Part shown: in pieces, positions 45,440-53,577 of the stretch
How positions within the stretch are numbered: position 1 is the first letter of the stretch
Layout: every line of letters begins with the position of its first letter
Assembly (NCBI GenBank): GCA_965224605.1
Contig: CBDCZP010000002.1
Span: 124,001-188,000, forward strand
DNA from: HyVt-477 sp965224605
Lineage (GTDB): Bacteria; Pseudomonadota; Gammaproteobacteria; Thiotrichales; Thiotrichaceae
Length of the DNA stretch: 64,000 nt
Direction of reading: 5' to 3'
The notes under the pieces: model-generated
The model's database searches: none
Seen by the model: the letters and a program-made list of their open reading frames with translations, nothing else
Told to the model about the DNA's origin: nothing
Translations under genes and position numbers: made by a program

Positions 45440-46226
45440 TAATATAAAGAAAAAAGAACTTCCCTTATTTCAGCAAAAGCAATACGAATTCGCTGCGCAT
45501 ATCCGCGATCCTTTCGGTTCAGCACGTCCTGAGGGTATTGAAGATCGGCGTATGGAAATCTATCGCGACCTGTTTTTCAATAATGTAAATGGCTTTTTAG
45601 AAAATGGATTTCCAGAGTTACGCACACATTATGATGATGAAGCATGGCAGCGTTTGGCGAGATCCTTCTTTGCCACACATGAAAGCCATAGCCCTTATTT
45701 CATTGATATTTCCAAAGAATTTATTTTGTATTTGCAAGATGAACATGAACCGACTTCGGATGACCCTCCCTATTTATTCGAATTAGCTCATTTTGAATGG
45801 GCTGAAGTTGCTCTTATGGTTGACCAGGATGAGCCAGATTGGGATAATATCGATCCTCATGGAGACATGTTAAAAGATAGACCAGCATTGTCTCCAACGG
45901 CTTACTGTCTGGCGTATCAATGGCCTGTTCATCAAATCAATGAAGACTTTCAACCGGAAGAACAACCAGAAGCACCCAGCTTTGTGCTGATCTACCGTGA
46001 TAAACAAGATGACGTGAAATACTTTCCAGCAGACCCGGTCACCGCAAGGATCATGGAATTGTTACAGGATGAAACAGAACGAACAGGGACTGAACTGTTA
46101 AGTCAGCTCGCAAAAGAGATGCAACATCCTGACGAAGAAGAAGCTATTCATAGCGGCTATCGTATTTTATTAAGATTACATCACGCTAACATTATTTTGG
46201 GCACGGAAACAAATAGCACTAGCTAA
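45432..46226 (+). CDS. hvfC: DUF2063 partner protein (HvfC/BufC)
   Basis: A 264-residue DUF2063 protein, the substrate-binding partner of the DUF692 enzyme. Visible family features are QYEFAAHIRDPFG, the motif RRMEIYRDLFFNNVNGFLENGFPELR, and LFELAHFEWAEVALMV. The ATG at 45432 overlaps the end of hvfB by 8 bases and has AGGAA upstream; a longer frame from 45396 lies entirely inside hvfB. The C-terminal half is a winged-helix-like domain rich in acidic residues. It faces galE convergently. Confidence 0.91.
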   Translation: MANNIKKKELPLFQQKQYEFAAHIRDPFGSARPEGIEDRRMEIYRDLFFNNVNGFLENGFPELRTHYDDEAWQRLARSFFATHESHSPYFIDISKEFILYLQDEHEPTSDDPPYLFELAHFEWAEVALMVDQDEPDWDNIDPHGDMLKDRPALSPTAYCLAYQWPVHQINEDFQPEEQPEAPSFVLIYRDKQDDVKYFPADPVTARIMELLQDETERTGTELLSQLAKEMQHPDEEEAIHSGYRILLRLHHANIILGTETNSTS

Positions 46227-46248
46227 CCGTTTTCTTGTAGTTCCAGAA

Positions 46249-47271
46249 TCACTCATATCCTTTTGGATTGTTTTTCTGCCATTTCCAAGTGTCATCACAC
46301 ATCTCTTGCACCCCTTTCTCTGCTTTCCAACCAAGAAAAGATTCTGCAAGCGCTGGGTCGGCATAGCATTCAGCGATATCACCTTCGCGTCGATCTACGA
46401 TATGGTATGCTACTTTTTTATCAGATGCCGCTTCAAAAGCTTTTGCCATATCCAAAACAGAGTAGCCTTGTCCAGTACCCAGATTGACGGTAAATAGTCT
46501 TTCTTCTGCTTCACGATCAAAAGCATCCAATGCCTTTACATGCCCTTTGGCAAGATCAACGACATGTATATAATCACGCACTCCTGTGCCATCTTTGGTT
46601 GGATAATCACCACCAAACACGGAAAGTGCTTCATATTGCCCTACAGCCACACGCGCAATATAAGGCATTAGATTATTAGGAATACCCCGTGGATCTTCCC
46701 CAATGGTTCCACTTTTATGTGCGCCGACAGGGTTAAAATAGCGTAACAGCGCAACATCCCATGCTTTGTCGGCATAATTCACGTCACGTAATATTTCTTC
46801 TATAAACAGTTTGGAACGTCCATATGCATTGGTAGCACTCAACGGAAAATCTTCGGTGATTGGAACCGATGCCGGGTCACCATAGACGGTTGCAGATGAG
46901 CTAAAAACAACTCGTTTTACGTTGTTTTCTTTCATTTTTGCGAACAAGTTGATGCTTCCTGCGATATTGTTTTCATAGTACATCATAGGTTGTTCGACAG
47001 ATTCGCCGACGGCTTTTAAGCCAGCAAAATGAATCACGGCGTAGATATCATTTTCATCAAATATTTGTTGCAGCAGATCACTGTCTCGAATATCACCCTC
47101 ATAAAAATCAGGCCGTGTACCTACGATACTTTCAACACGATCTATTGCAATAGGTGAGCTATTACATAGGTTATCGATAATAATCGGAAAGTATTCGCCT
47201 GTGTTTATAAGCTCTACACAAGTATGCGAACCAATATAACCTGCACCACCCGTGACAAGTATGTTCTTCAT
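46249..47271 (-). CDS. galE: UDP-glucose 4-epimerase
   Basis: GalE interconverts UDP-glucose and UDP-galactose using bound NAD. The 340-residue protein has the Rossmann GGAGYIGSHTCVEL at the N-terminus, the catalytic Ser in FSSSATVYG and Tyr/Lys in NAYGRSK, and the family motif ALLRYFNPVGAHKSG. It stands alone on the minus strand, 22 bases from hvfC, with no sugar-nucleotide operon around it. Confidence 0.96.
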   Translation of the reverse strand: MKNILVTGGAGYIGSHTCVELINTGEYFPIIIDNLCNSSPIAIDRVESIVGTRPDFYEGDIRDSDLLQQIFDENDIYAVIHFAGLKAVGESVEQPMMYYENNIAGSINLFAKMKENNVKRVVFSSSATVYGDPASVPITEDFPLSATNAYGRSKLFIEEILRDVNYADKAWDVALLRYFNPVGAHKSGTIGEDPRGIPNNLMPYIARVAVGQYEALSVFGGDYPTKDGTGVRDYIHVVDLAKGHVKALDAFDREAEERLFTVNLGTGQGYSVLDMAKAFEAASDKKVAYHIVDRREGDIAECYADPALAESFLGWKAEKGVQEMCDDTWKWQKNNPKGYE

Positions 47272-47342
47272 AGTTTGATCCTTGAGGAATGTTAAATCTA
47301 ATCAATTCGCCTATTGAACAATAAGCAGGGGAAGGAGTAAAG

Positions 47343-47376
47343 CTTTGCCGATGGAGAGAAGCTCCACCGGCAAAAG
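47343..47376 (-). terminator. Hairpin after the ComEA-like gene
   Basis: CTTTGCCGATGGAG pairs with CTCCACCGGCAAAAG (one mismatch), about 40 bases beyond the ComEA-like stop. A smaller hairpin, TGCAGA/TCTGCA, lies between them at about 47385-47401. No strong T-run follows, so this is a weak call. Confidence 0.4.
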
Positions 47377-47417
47377 ATCAATGTGCAGATAAGGTCTGCA
47401 TTTGTTTCTATTGCTGC

Positions 47418-47849
47418 CTATTTATTACTAGAACTCTTTTTAGGAGCACTAGTTTCCCCTCTACTTGTTGAAGTGTTTTTCTTGAGACCCGCATAGATAG
47501 CTTCACCAATGCCAGGGACTTGCATTATATCTTCAACACTTTTGAACTTACCGTTTTTCTTACGGTATTTAACAATATCTTTTGCACGAGTTTCGCCTAT
47601 TCCAACTAAATAATGTGCCAAGGTACTTGCGTCGGCTTTATTAATATTGACCGTTACATTCTTAAACTGTTTTGCCTTGTCTGTTCCGGTCAAACCAGAC
47701 TTAACAGTCTTCTTAGAAGTACTTTTCTTGCTGGACTTTGATGACGATGAAGAAGTTTTAGATGACTTACTGTCGTCTTTTGCTATTGCAGGGGCAGCCG
47801 CAAAGCTAAACGCGAGTAACAAAATAAACGCCTGTATGAATTTTTTCAT
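47418..47849 (-). CDS. ComEA-like exported helix-hairpin-helix protein
   Basis: A 143-residue protein. The ATG at 47849, with GGAG upstream, gives a clean Sec signal ending APAIAK; a frame up to 47966 exists but would bury the signal. A Ser/Lys-rich low-complexity stretch (about residues 25-50) follows. Residues about 65-125 hold tandem HhH motifs (VNINKADASTLAHYLVGIGE, DIMQVPGIGEAIYAGLKKN), the ComEA fold that binds double-stranded DNA. It could take part in DNA uptake; no other competence gene is nearby. Confidence 0.85.
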   Translation of the reverse strand: MKKFIQAFILLLAFSFAAAPAIAKDDSKSSKTSSSSSKSSKKSTSKKTVKSGLTGTDKAKQFKNVTVNINKADASTLAHYLVGIGETRAKDIVKYRKKNGKFKSVEDIMQVPGIGEAIYAGLKKNTSTSRGETSAPKKSSSNK

Positions 47850-47919
47850 TATAAGTCTCCGGAATAATTGAGGAATTTTTGCAGTATACATAAATCTAAA
47901 TTTTTTCCCATTCATGCAG

Positions 47920-48768
47920 TTATAAGCTTTCCCGCATACGCTCCAGTCGCTCCTGCTCTTCTTCATAAGCCGCCTGGATTTGCGCCATTACCGCATCAAC
48001 ATCAGCAGCTTCGGTACTTTCCTCATAATGCCCGGTTAACTCACTATCAGGGTTCAGCTTGCCATCCTCATATAACTCCCAAATTTCTTTTGCAAAATGT
48101 GTATTTAGTAAGACCGGTGCGAACTGACCAAAATAGCGTTTCATATTGTTCACATCACGCTGCAACATGGATTGAGCATTATTATTAGCGGCAGCATTAA
48201 CCGCTTGGGGGAGATCGATAATAACAGGGCCATATTCATCAATGAGTACATTAAACTCAGACAAATCCCCATGAATAAGCCCCACACACAGCATCCGCAC
48301 AACATCCATAATAATCATGCCATGATAATCAATCGCCTGCTCAGGAGTCAGGGTGACATCTCCAAGCCGTGGAGCAACATGACCCTCGGCATCGGTGATT
48401 AACTCCATCAACAGAACACCATCAATACAAGTAGAAGGCTTAGGGACACGCACTCCTGCATCGGCTAATTTATAAAGCGCATCGACCTCGGCATTTTGCC
48501 AAATCTCTTCCTGTTCTTTGCGACCAAATTTAGATCCCTTCTGCATAGCACGCTCACGGCGGCTATTACGCACTTTACGCCCTTCGGTATACTGTGCTGC
48601 TTTCTTAAAGCTGCGCTTCATCGCTTCTTTATAGACCTTCGCGCACAATACTTCATCGCCACTGCGAACGATATAAACATCAGCTTCCTTGCCACTCATT
48701 AAACGGTTGGTGACTTCATCTACTAAGCCATAGTCCACTAATGGCTGAAGTCTTTTGGGTATTTTCAT
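47920..48768 (-). CDS. RIO1-like serine/threonine kinase
   Basis: A 282-residue RIO-type protein kinase. The nucleotide loop is SGKEADVYIV, followed by the Lys in LCAKVYKEA. The catalytic loop is GLIHGDLSEFNVLI with Asp and Asn in place, and the metal-binding Asp is in PVIIDLPQAV. The C-terminus is acidic (EESTEAADVDAVMAQ). Archaeal and eukaryotic RIO kinases act in small-subunit maturation; the role in proteobacteria is not established. Confidence 0.9.
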   Translation of the reverse strand: MKIPKRLQPLVDYGLVDEVTNRLMSGKEADVYIVRSGDEVLCAKVYKEAMKRSFKKAAQYTEGRKVRNSRRERAMQKGSKFGRKEQEEIWQNAEVDALYKLADAGVRVPKPSTCIDGVLLMELITDAEGHVAPRLGDVTLTPEQAIDYHGMIIMDVVRMLCVGLIHGDLSEFNVLIDEYGPVIIDLPQAVNAAANNNAQSMLQRDVNNMKRYFGQFAPVLLNTHFAKEIWELYEDGKLNPDSELTGHYEESTEAADVDAVMAQIQAAYEEEQERLERMRESL

Positions 48769-48985
48769 AACTCTCTTTATTGATAATTAATGGTAACCTT
48801 AGCGGATTATATCAAAGGCTGGCAAGTGATTGATATACCATAAACATCTTCGTTGGTTTATTGATGACAATTTATGTTATTAGAAAATGGGACAAGATTA
48901 TAATGAATCTCATAGAGATTAGTCGAGCTGAACAGGTCGAATGGGCTTTTAATGCTATGAATCTTTCATGCGGTTGAATGGATAT

Positions 48986-50263
48986 CTATTGAATCGGCAA
49001 ACCCCTAGCAAGCCTAGTCTTACGATGCCGATACCCCATACTTTGATGGGTCAGTAATCGTCTTAATGCGGGTATTCTATCAATCAACATTAAGCCGCCC
49101 GCTCTGGCATGGCCTAGTATTTCGGAATCATTGGAAAATATTTTTACTAATGAATCCGTGTATTTGATCACGGTGTTTCTATCGGGTTGTCTGTGGCTTG
49201 CGTAGGCTTCTAGCATTTTTACGTTGCCGGGGTCTGTGTGATAGGTTTTATCAGCGAGCAGTTCGGCAAGTTGGGCGATATCTCGCAAGCCTAAGTTGAG
49301 TCCTTGTCCTGCTACCGGATGTAAGGTTTGTGCGGCATTGCCGATTAATACGGTTCGGGTGGAGGTAATGTGTTGCGCTTTGCTTAAAGCTAACGGGAAG
49401 GCACTACGTTTGCCGACTTTTAAGAAGCTTCCTAGTCGATAGCCGAAGGCTTTTTGCAGGTTGTACAGAAAATCATGATCATTGAGTTGCATGATTTCTT
49501 CTACCGTTGAGGTAGGCTGGGTCCAGATGAGGGAACAACGGTTTTCGGTTAACGGTAGCAGTGCTATGGGGCCATTGGCTGTAAAGCGTTCGAAAGCCTG
49601 ATTCATGTGTGGCTTTTCAGGGGTTACATTGGCGATGATTCCGCTTTGTTGGTAAGGCTCGTGGTCTACAGGAATTCCCATCAGTTGACGTGTTTTGGAG
49701 TGGGCGCCGTCTGCTGCAACTAATAATTTGCAGGTCAGTGTTGTTGTTTCGTTGTTGGTACGTTGTTTGTTTGCACCTTCATTGTTTTTACCTTGTTTGA
49801 TAAGGCTGATATGAAGTGCATCTGCTGCGGTTTGTATTTGGGTGATTGTTGCGGTGTGTTGTTCGATGTCGCTGTCTTTAAGCTGTTGATAGAGATGATT
49901 GCCGAGTACTCTGCTTTCTACTAAATAACCCAGTGCGGGAATTTTTTCTTGTTCGGCGGACAACCGGGTCGAGCCAAAATGTCCTTTGTCTGAAATATGG
50001 ATTTTTTTGATAGCGGTCACGCCGGATTGGAGGCTATCCCAGATACCCATGCCGCTATAAATTTGGCTACTGCCATGAGATAACGCGATGGAACGATCGT
50101 CATAGGAGGGTTGTTGTGTTTCTCCAAAGCTATAAGCATCGATAAGACCTATTTTGTAACCGAGTGGTTTTAGCGCGACAGCAAGGCTTGCACCGACCAT
50201 GCCACCGCCGATGATGAGCATATCGTAGCTGCTTTTTTTTGCGCTATTCTTTGTTGAAGTCAT
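48986..50263 (-). CDS. ubiH: UbiH/COQ6-family FAD monooxygenase
   Basis: A 425-residue flavin monooxygenase for ubiquinone ring hydroxylation. The N-terminal FAD site is MLIIGGGMVGASLAVAL, the middle motif is VAADGAHSKTRQ, and the second FAD motif is LIGNAAQTLHPVAGQGLNLG. It follows pepP by 9 bases, and with ygfB this reproduces the E. coli ygfB-pepP-ubiH order, which favours UbiH over UbiI or UbiF. A second paralogue (ubiI) that follows in E. coli is not present here. Confidence 0.9.
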   Translation of the reverse strand: MTSTKNSAKKSSYDMLIIGGGMVGASLAVALKPLGYKIGLIDAYSFGETQQPSYDDRSIALSHGSSQIYSGMGIWDSLQSGVTAIKKIHISDKGHFGSTRLSAEQEKIPALGYLVESRVLGNHLYQQLKDSDIEQHTATITQIQTAADALHISLIKQGKNNEGANKQRTNNETTTLTCKLLVAADGAHSKTRQLMGIPVDHEPYQQSGIIANVTPEKPHMNQAFERFTANGPIALLPLTENRCSLIWTQPTSTVEEIMQLNDHDFLYNLQKAFGYRLGSFLKVGKRSAFPLALSKAQHITSTRTVLIGNAAQTLHPVAGQGLNLGLRDIAQLAELLADKTYHTDPGNVKMLEAYASHRQPDRNTVIKYTDSLVKIFSNDSEILGHARAGGLMLIDRIPALRRLLTHQSMGYRHRKTRLARGLPIQ

Positions 50264-50272
50264 GGCTGGTCG

Positions 50273-51637
50273 TTACTCATTTGTTTTTGCCATATAGTCT
50301 TCGATATCATCGACTTCTTTGATGAGTTTTCGGGTGAGAACCTCATTGCCTTTTTGGGTAATGAGGACATCATCTTCAATACGAATACCGATATTCCACC
50401 ATTTCTCGTCGACGTCAGCAGCCGGTGTGATGTATAAACCGGGTTCAACGGTAAGGGTCATACCGGGTTCTAGTAATCGCCAATGTTCATCGACTTTGTA
50501 GTCGCCGACATCATGTACGTCTAGCCCTAGCCAATGTCCGGTTTTATGCATGTAGAAGGGGACATAGGCTTTATCTTCAATGAGTTTGTCTATATAGCTG
50601 TCATCGTTGCTGCCATCATTATTAGAATTGCGGCCCGGTAAAATATCTACTTCAACGAGTCCTTTAACGATGACTCGCAAAGCCGCCGAGTGGGGTTGAT
50701 CCCATGTATTGCCTGGTTTTGCGACTGCGATAGCGGCTTTTTGGGCGTCTAAAACAATCTGGTACAAGCTACGTTGAGCTTTGCTAAACTTGCCGTTGAC
50801 CGGAAAAGTACGGGTAATGTCACTGGCATAACCGAGGTATTCTGCACCCGCATCAACCAATACTAATTCGCCCTCTTTGAGAGGTCGGTCATTTTCAATA
50901 TAGTGCAAGATACAGCCATTTTTACCACCACCGACAATGCTGGTATAGGCGGGTTCCATGCCGGCTTTACGAAATTCGTAGAGATACTCGGCTTCTAGTT
51001 CGTATTCCATCATGTCTGGTTTGCAGACCGCCATTGCTCTTTCATGTGCGATAACAGCAGTTTTTGCGGCATAGCGCATGGCACGTAGTTCTGCTGGTGA
51101 TTTATACAATCGCATATCGTGCAGAATTAATGGCAGTGAAATGAATTCTTGAGGGGCATGAACACCACTACGCAGCTTGGATTTAACGGTATTCACCCAA
51201 GCCATTACTTGTTGATCGAACTCAACATCGTTTCCGGTGTTGTAGTAAACCGAGCTACGTTCTTCCAACAAGCTGGGTAAAATATCGTCAATGTCATCAA
51301 TTGGAAAGGCATCATCAGCGCCCCAATATTTTTTAGCGCCGTCTATGCCTGCACGACGACCTACCCATTGCTCTGCTTTTGGATCACGTTCACGACAAAA
51401 CAGGATGTATTCGCCTTGTTCTCGTCCGGGAATAAAAAAGGCAACAGCTTCAGGCTCATTGAAACCTGTTAGGTAAAGAAAATCACTGTGTTGGCGAAAA
51501 GGATATTCTGCATCACGGTTACGAATGAGTAGGCTGGATGAAGTCACAATAGCTACTGCATTATCACCGATCATATGCATCAGCTGCTCACGTCGAGAGG
51601 CGAATTCTTTTTGGCTGATTACAGGTTTTCTTTTCAT
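50273..51637 (-). CDS. pepP: Xaa-Pro aminopeptidase
   Basis: PepP removes N-terminal residues preceding proline. The 454-residue length is close to E. coli PepP (441). The N-terminal domain contains YPFRQHSDFLYLTGFNEPEA; the pita-bread catalytic domain has the metal ligands in LVDAGAEYLGYASDITRTFP (two Asp), HKTGHWLGLDVHD (His), TVEPGLYI (Glu) and IRIEDDVLI (Glu). It sits in the ygfB-pepP-ubiH operon on the minus strand. Confidence 0.96.
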   Translation of the reverse strand: MKRKPVISQKEFASRREQLMHMIGDNAVAIVTSSSLLIRNRDAEYPFRQHSDFLYLTGFNEPEAVAFFIPGREQGEYILFCRERDPKAEQWVGRRAGIDGAKKYWGADDAFPIDDIDDILPSLLEERSSVYYNTGNDVEFDQQVMAWVNTVKSKLRSGVHAPQEFISLPLILHDMRLYKSPAELRAMRYAAKTAVIAHERAMAVCKPDMMEYELEAEYLYEFRKAGMEPAYTSIVGGGKNGCILHYIENDRPLKEGELVLVDAGAEYLGYASDITRTFPVNGKFSKAQRSLYQIVLDAQKAAIAVAKPGNTWDQPHSAALRVIVKGLVEVDILPGRNSNNDGSNDDSYIDKLIEDKAYVPFYMHKTGHWLGLDVHDVGDYKVDEHWRLLEPGMTLTVEPGLYITPAADVDEKWWNIGIRIEDDVLITQKGNEVLTRKLIKEVDDIEDYMAKTNE

Positions 51638-51713
51638 AAATTAGTGTGTCGGTATGCGGTTAATCTTTGGTGTTAGGCAATTAATAGAGGTATCCATATG
51701 GCTCTTGGTTGTT

Positions 51714-52268
51714 TTAATGAAGAGTTACTGAGCTAGAACTGGGTTGTAATTCTTCGGAAATAAGCAAAACGCCCAGACGAAGATATTCCACAATATGCCA
51801 ATAGGCCTCTTCGGACTCTTCATCCTGAGTGTCAAATTGACCGGCGCTGGAGATATCAATGAAATCATCCATTAATTCTTTGGAATCCTTGGGTAACGTA
51901 GAAAAATCTTTTAATCCCGCCAATGATACACCCAATAAAAAGCCCTGAGTCCATTCTTGCATAGCTTCAACCCGAACTGCCAGTGCTGCGTCATCGTCAG
52001 GTAACAATAAACTGAATTCCAGATTGCTGTCCTGCATCTGAGTGCGGATTTGTTGAATGTAGAATTTGAGTTCTCTGCTGGTGCCTTGTTGTGAGGCATT
52101 TTGTGCATCACGCTCCTGAAATATTTGACCCAACCATAGTTCATCGTCTGCATTGATATTGACAGCTAACAATCCGCAGGCCACGCCATGTATTTCTGCC
52201 GCACTGTATTGACAATCAACACGAAGCAACAACGATTCGATGTGTGTGTAATTTACACTTTCTTCCAT
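51714..52268 (-). CDS. ygfB: UPF0149 family protein YgfB
   Basis: A 184-residue acidic UPF0149 protein. Typical features are ALLRVD/SAAEIHGVACGLLA near the N-terminus, EWTQGFLLGVSLAG in the middle and YWHIVEYLRLGVLLI at the end. It opens the ygfB-pepP-ubiH operon and diverges from the TIGR02449/zapA pair, an arrangement kept across Gammaproteobacteria. In Pseudomonas, YgfB affects AlpA-dependent gene control; elsewhere its function is unclear. Confidence 0.9.
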   Translation of the reverse strand: MEESVNYTHIESLLLRVDCQYSAAEIHGVACGLLAVNINADDELWLGQIFQERDAQNASQQGTSRELKFYIQQIRTQMQDSNLEFSLLLPDDDAALAVRVEAMQEWTQGFLLGVSLAGLKDFSTLPKDSKELMDDFIDISSAGQFDTQDEESEEAYWHIVEYLRLGVLLISEELQPSSSSVTLH

Positions 52269-52441
52269 GGCTCATTACTCGCAAATTTAATGTGTTATGA
52301 TAACATCATAAGAAACCTCTGAATAACTCCGGTTGGTTTACTAGACTTAATCAGAAGTTACTTGAGAAACATTTGATGCTTCCTTTCTCTAGACGACTTT
52401 TATATTACCCAGTTTTATAATTATCCGGCTATTATTCTATT

Positions 52442-52672
52442 ATGACTGTTCAAACAACAGATATCAGGCTCAAAGAACAAATTGGGCAACTAGAGGATCA
52501 ATTGACCGACGTCCTCACTCTTCTTGAATCCCTATCTTCCGAAAACTCAGTGCTTAAGGCAAGAGAAAATCAACTACTACATGAGCGCTCAGAGCTACAT
52601 CATAGAAATGATAAGGTACGTTCACAAGTGGAATCTATGATACAACGTTTAAAAACTATGGACGGTGGTTGA
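52442..52672 (+). CDS. TIGR02449 family coiled-coil protein
   Basis: A 76-residue, almost wholly helical protein with heptad spacing (LKEQIGQLEDQLTDVLTLLE, SSENSVLKARENQLLHERSE). The size, coiled coil and position just before zapA match the TIGR02449 family of gammaproteobacterial proteins. ZapB-like division roles have been suggested by position only. The gap of 91 bases to zapA carries a short tandem repeat. Confidence 0.8.
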   Translation: MTVQTTDIRLKEQIGQLEDQLTDVLTLLESLSSENSVLKARENQLLHERSELHHRNDKVRSQVESMIQRLKTMDGG

Positions 52673-52701
52673 CGCACAACAGTTGACCGCAAAATTAGTA
52701 A

Positions 52702-52722
52702 AAGTGAAAAGTGAAAAGTGAA
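52702..52722 (+). repeat. Short GTGAAAA tandem repeat before zapA
   Basis: Three consecutive copies of a 7-base GTGAAAA-like unit, followed by two looser A-rich copies, lie in the leader of zapA about 40 bases before its start. Slippage at such a repeat could change the leader length. Confidence 0.5.
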
Positions 52723-52763
52723 AGCTAAAGTAAAAGGGTAGAAATTCCAGGGAATCTGAATAG

Positions 52764-53090
52764 ATGAACGATAAAACACAAGCAGTAGCCGTTAAAATCA
52801 TGGATAAGGAGTATAAAGTTGCCTGTCCTAAAGGGGAGCATGAAGGGTTGATTTCAGCGGCAAAAGAAGTGGATGCCCGTATGCGTAGTATCCGCAAGAG
52901 TGGCAAAGTGTTAAACGCCGATCGCATAGGTGTCTTGGTTGCTCTGAATCTGGCACATGAACTACTCAGTGCAAAAACTCAGGTAGAAAATATCGATGAC
53001 AATGTGCTGGATCGCATTGATCAACTGCAAACAAGAATTAGTGACACAATGGAAGCCTGTGTCGCCCATGCAAACCAACCGACACACTAA
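52764..53090 (+). CDS. zapA: Cell division protein ZapA
   Basis: ZapA bundles FtsZ protofilaments at the division ring. The 108-residue protein has an N-terminal beta domain (AVAVKIMDKEYKVACPKGEHEGL), the central ARMRSIRKSGKVLNADRIGVLVALNLAHELL helix (rough positions 35-70) and a C-terminal coiled coil. The ygfB-TIGR02449-zapA neighbourhood supports the call. In E. coli the 6S RNA gene follows zapA; here a small secreted protein gene begins one base after the stop. Confidence 0.93.
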   Translation: MNDKTQAVAVKIMDKEYKVACPKGEHEGLISAAKEVDARMRSIRKSGKVLNADRIGVLVALNLAHELLSAKTQVENIDDNVLDRIDQLQTRISDTMEACVAHANQPTH

Positions 53091-53091
53091 T

Positions 53092-53433
53092 ATGATGATC
53101 TCTTCTTTCCGTAAACCCCTTTTTAGTTTAGCTTTTATTTTCTTATTCAGTTTCACCAGCGCTGCTTTTGCGGGCGATGCAAAACTCTTTGGTCATTGGA
53201 AAGGTGGTGGTATAGATATTAATCTTAAATCTAACCATACCTTTACTTACAAAGTGAAAATCGTGAAAACGTTTAACTTTAGTGGTAAGTGGTCTGCAAG
53301 CAAAAATAGAATTGTGATGACCTACAAAGTGGCCGGAATAAAACAAAAGAAAACGGCTAGTTATCGTTTTAAAGGTAAAAAGCTATTGTTAAAAATGAAA
53401 GGTAAAGGCGAAGCTACGCTTACTAAACAATAA
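53092..53433 (+). CDS. Small secreted beta-barrel-like protein, unknown
   Basis: A 113-residue protein starting MMISSFRKPLFSLAFIFLFS with a signal peptide ending SAAFAGDA; the ATG three bases on is an alternative. The mature part is very basic and all-beta in pattern: FGHWKGGGIDINLKSNHTFTY, then FSGKWSASKNRIVMTYK, resembling lipocalin-type stress domains in its GHWKG start. The frame runs upstream to 52996 inside zapA, but only the start at 53092 gives a signal. No specific family is claimed. Confidence 0.7.
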   Translation: MMISSFRKPLFSLAFIFLFSFTSAAFAGDAKLFGHWKGGGIDINLKSNHTFTYKVKIVKTFNFSGKWSASKNRIVMTYKVAGIKQKKTASYRFKGKKLLLKMKGKGEATLTKQ

Positions 53434-53492
53434 TAAAATTATTTTTCATTAAATTTACTGTATTTGAAATACTGGAACCGGAGTTTCCGGTA

Positions 53493-53556
53493 TGGTTCCC
53501 AAATGGGAATTTGGGAACCAGTGATAGTAGCCTGCGTTGAGGTACGAAACGCGGGG
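53493..53556. repeat. REP-B hairpin followed by a REP-A arm
   Basis: A perfect 12-bp stem (TGGTTCCCAAAT at 53493-53504 with 53509-53520, loop GGGA) is the clearest REP-B copy. It is followed at 53527-53556 by a single arm of REP-A (GTAGCCTGCGTTGAGGTACG). The pair separates the secreted-protein gene from the convergent CHAT gene. Confidence 0.7.
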
Positions 53557-53577
53557 GATAACATACCTGATTATAAT

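Noticed and set aside
48903..48977. 24-codon frame upstream of the RIO kinase and ubiH gap
   Set aside because: Too short, with no strong ribosome site or neighbour relation.
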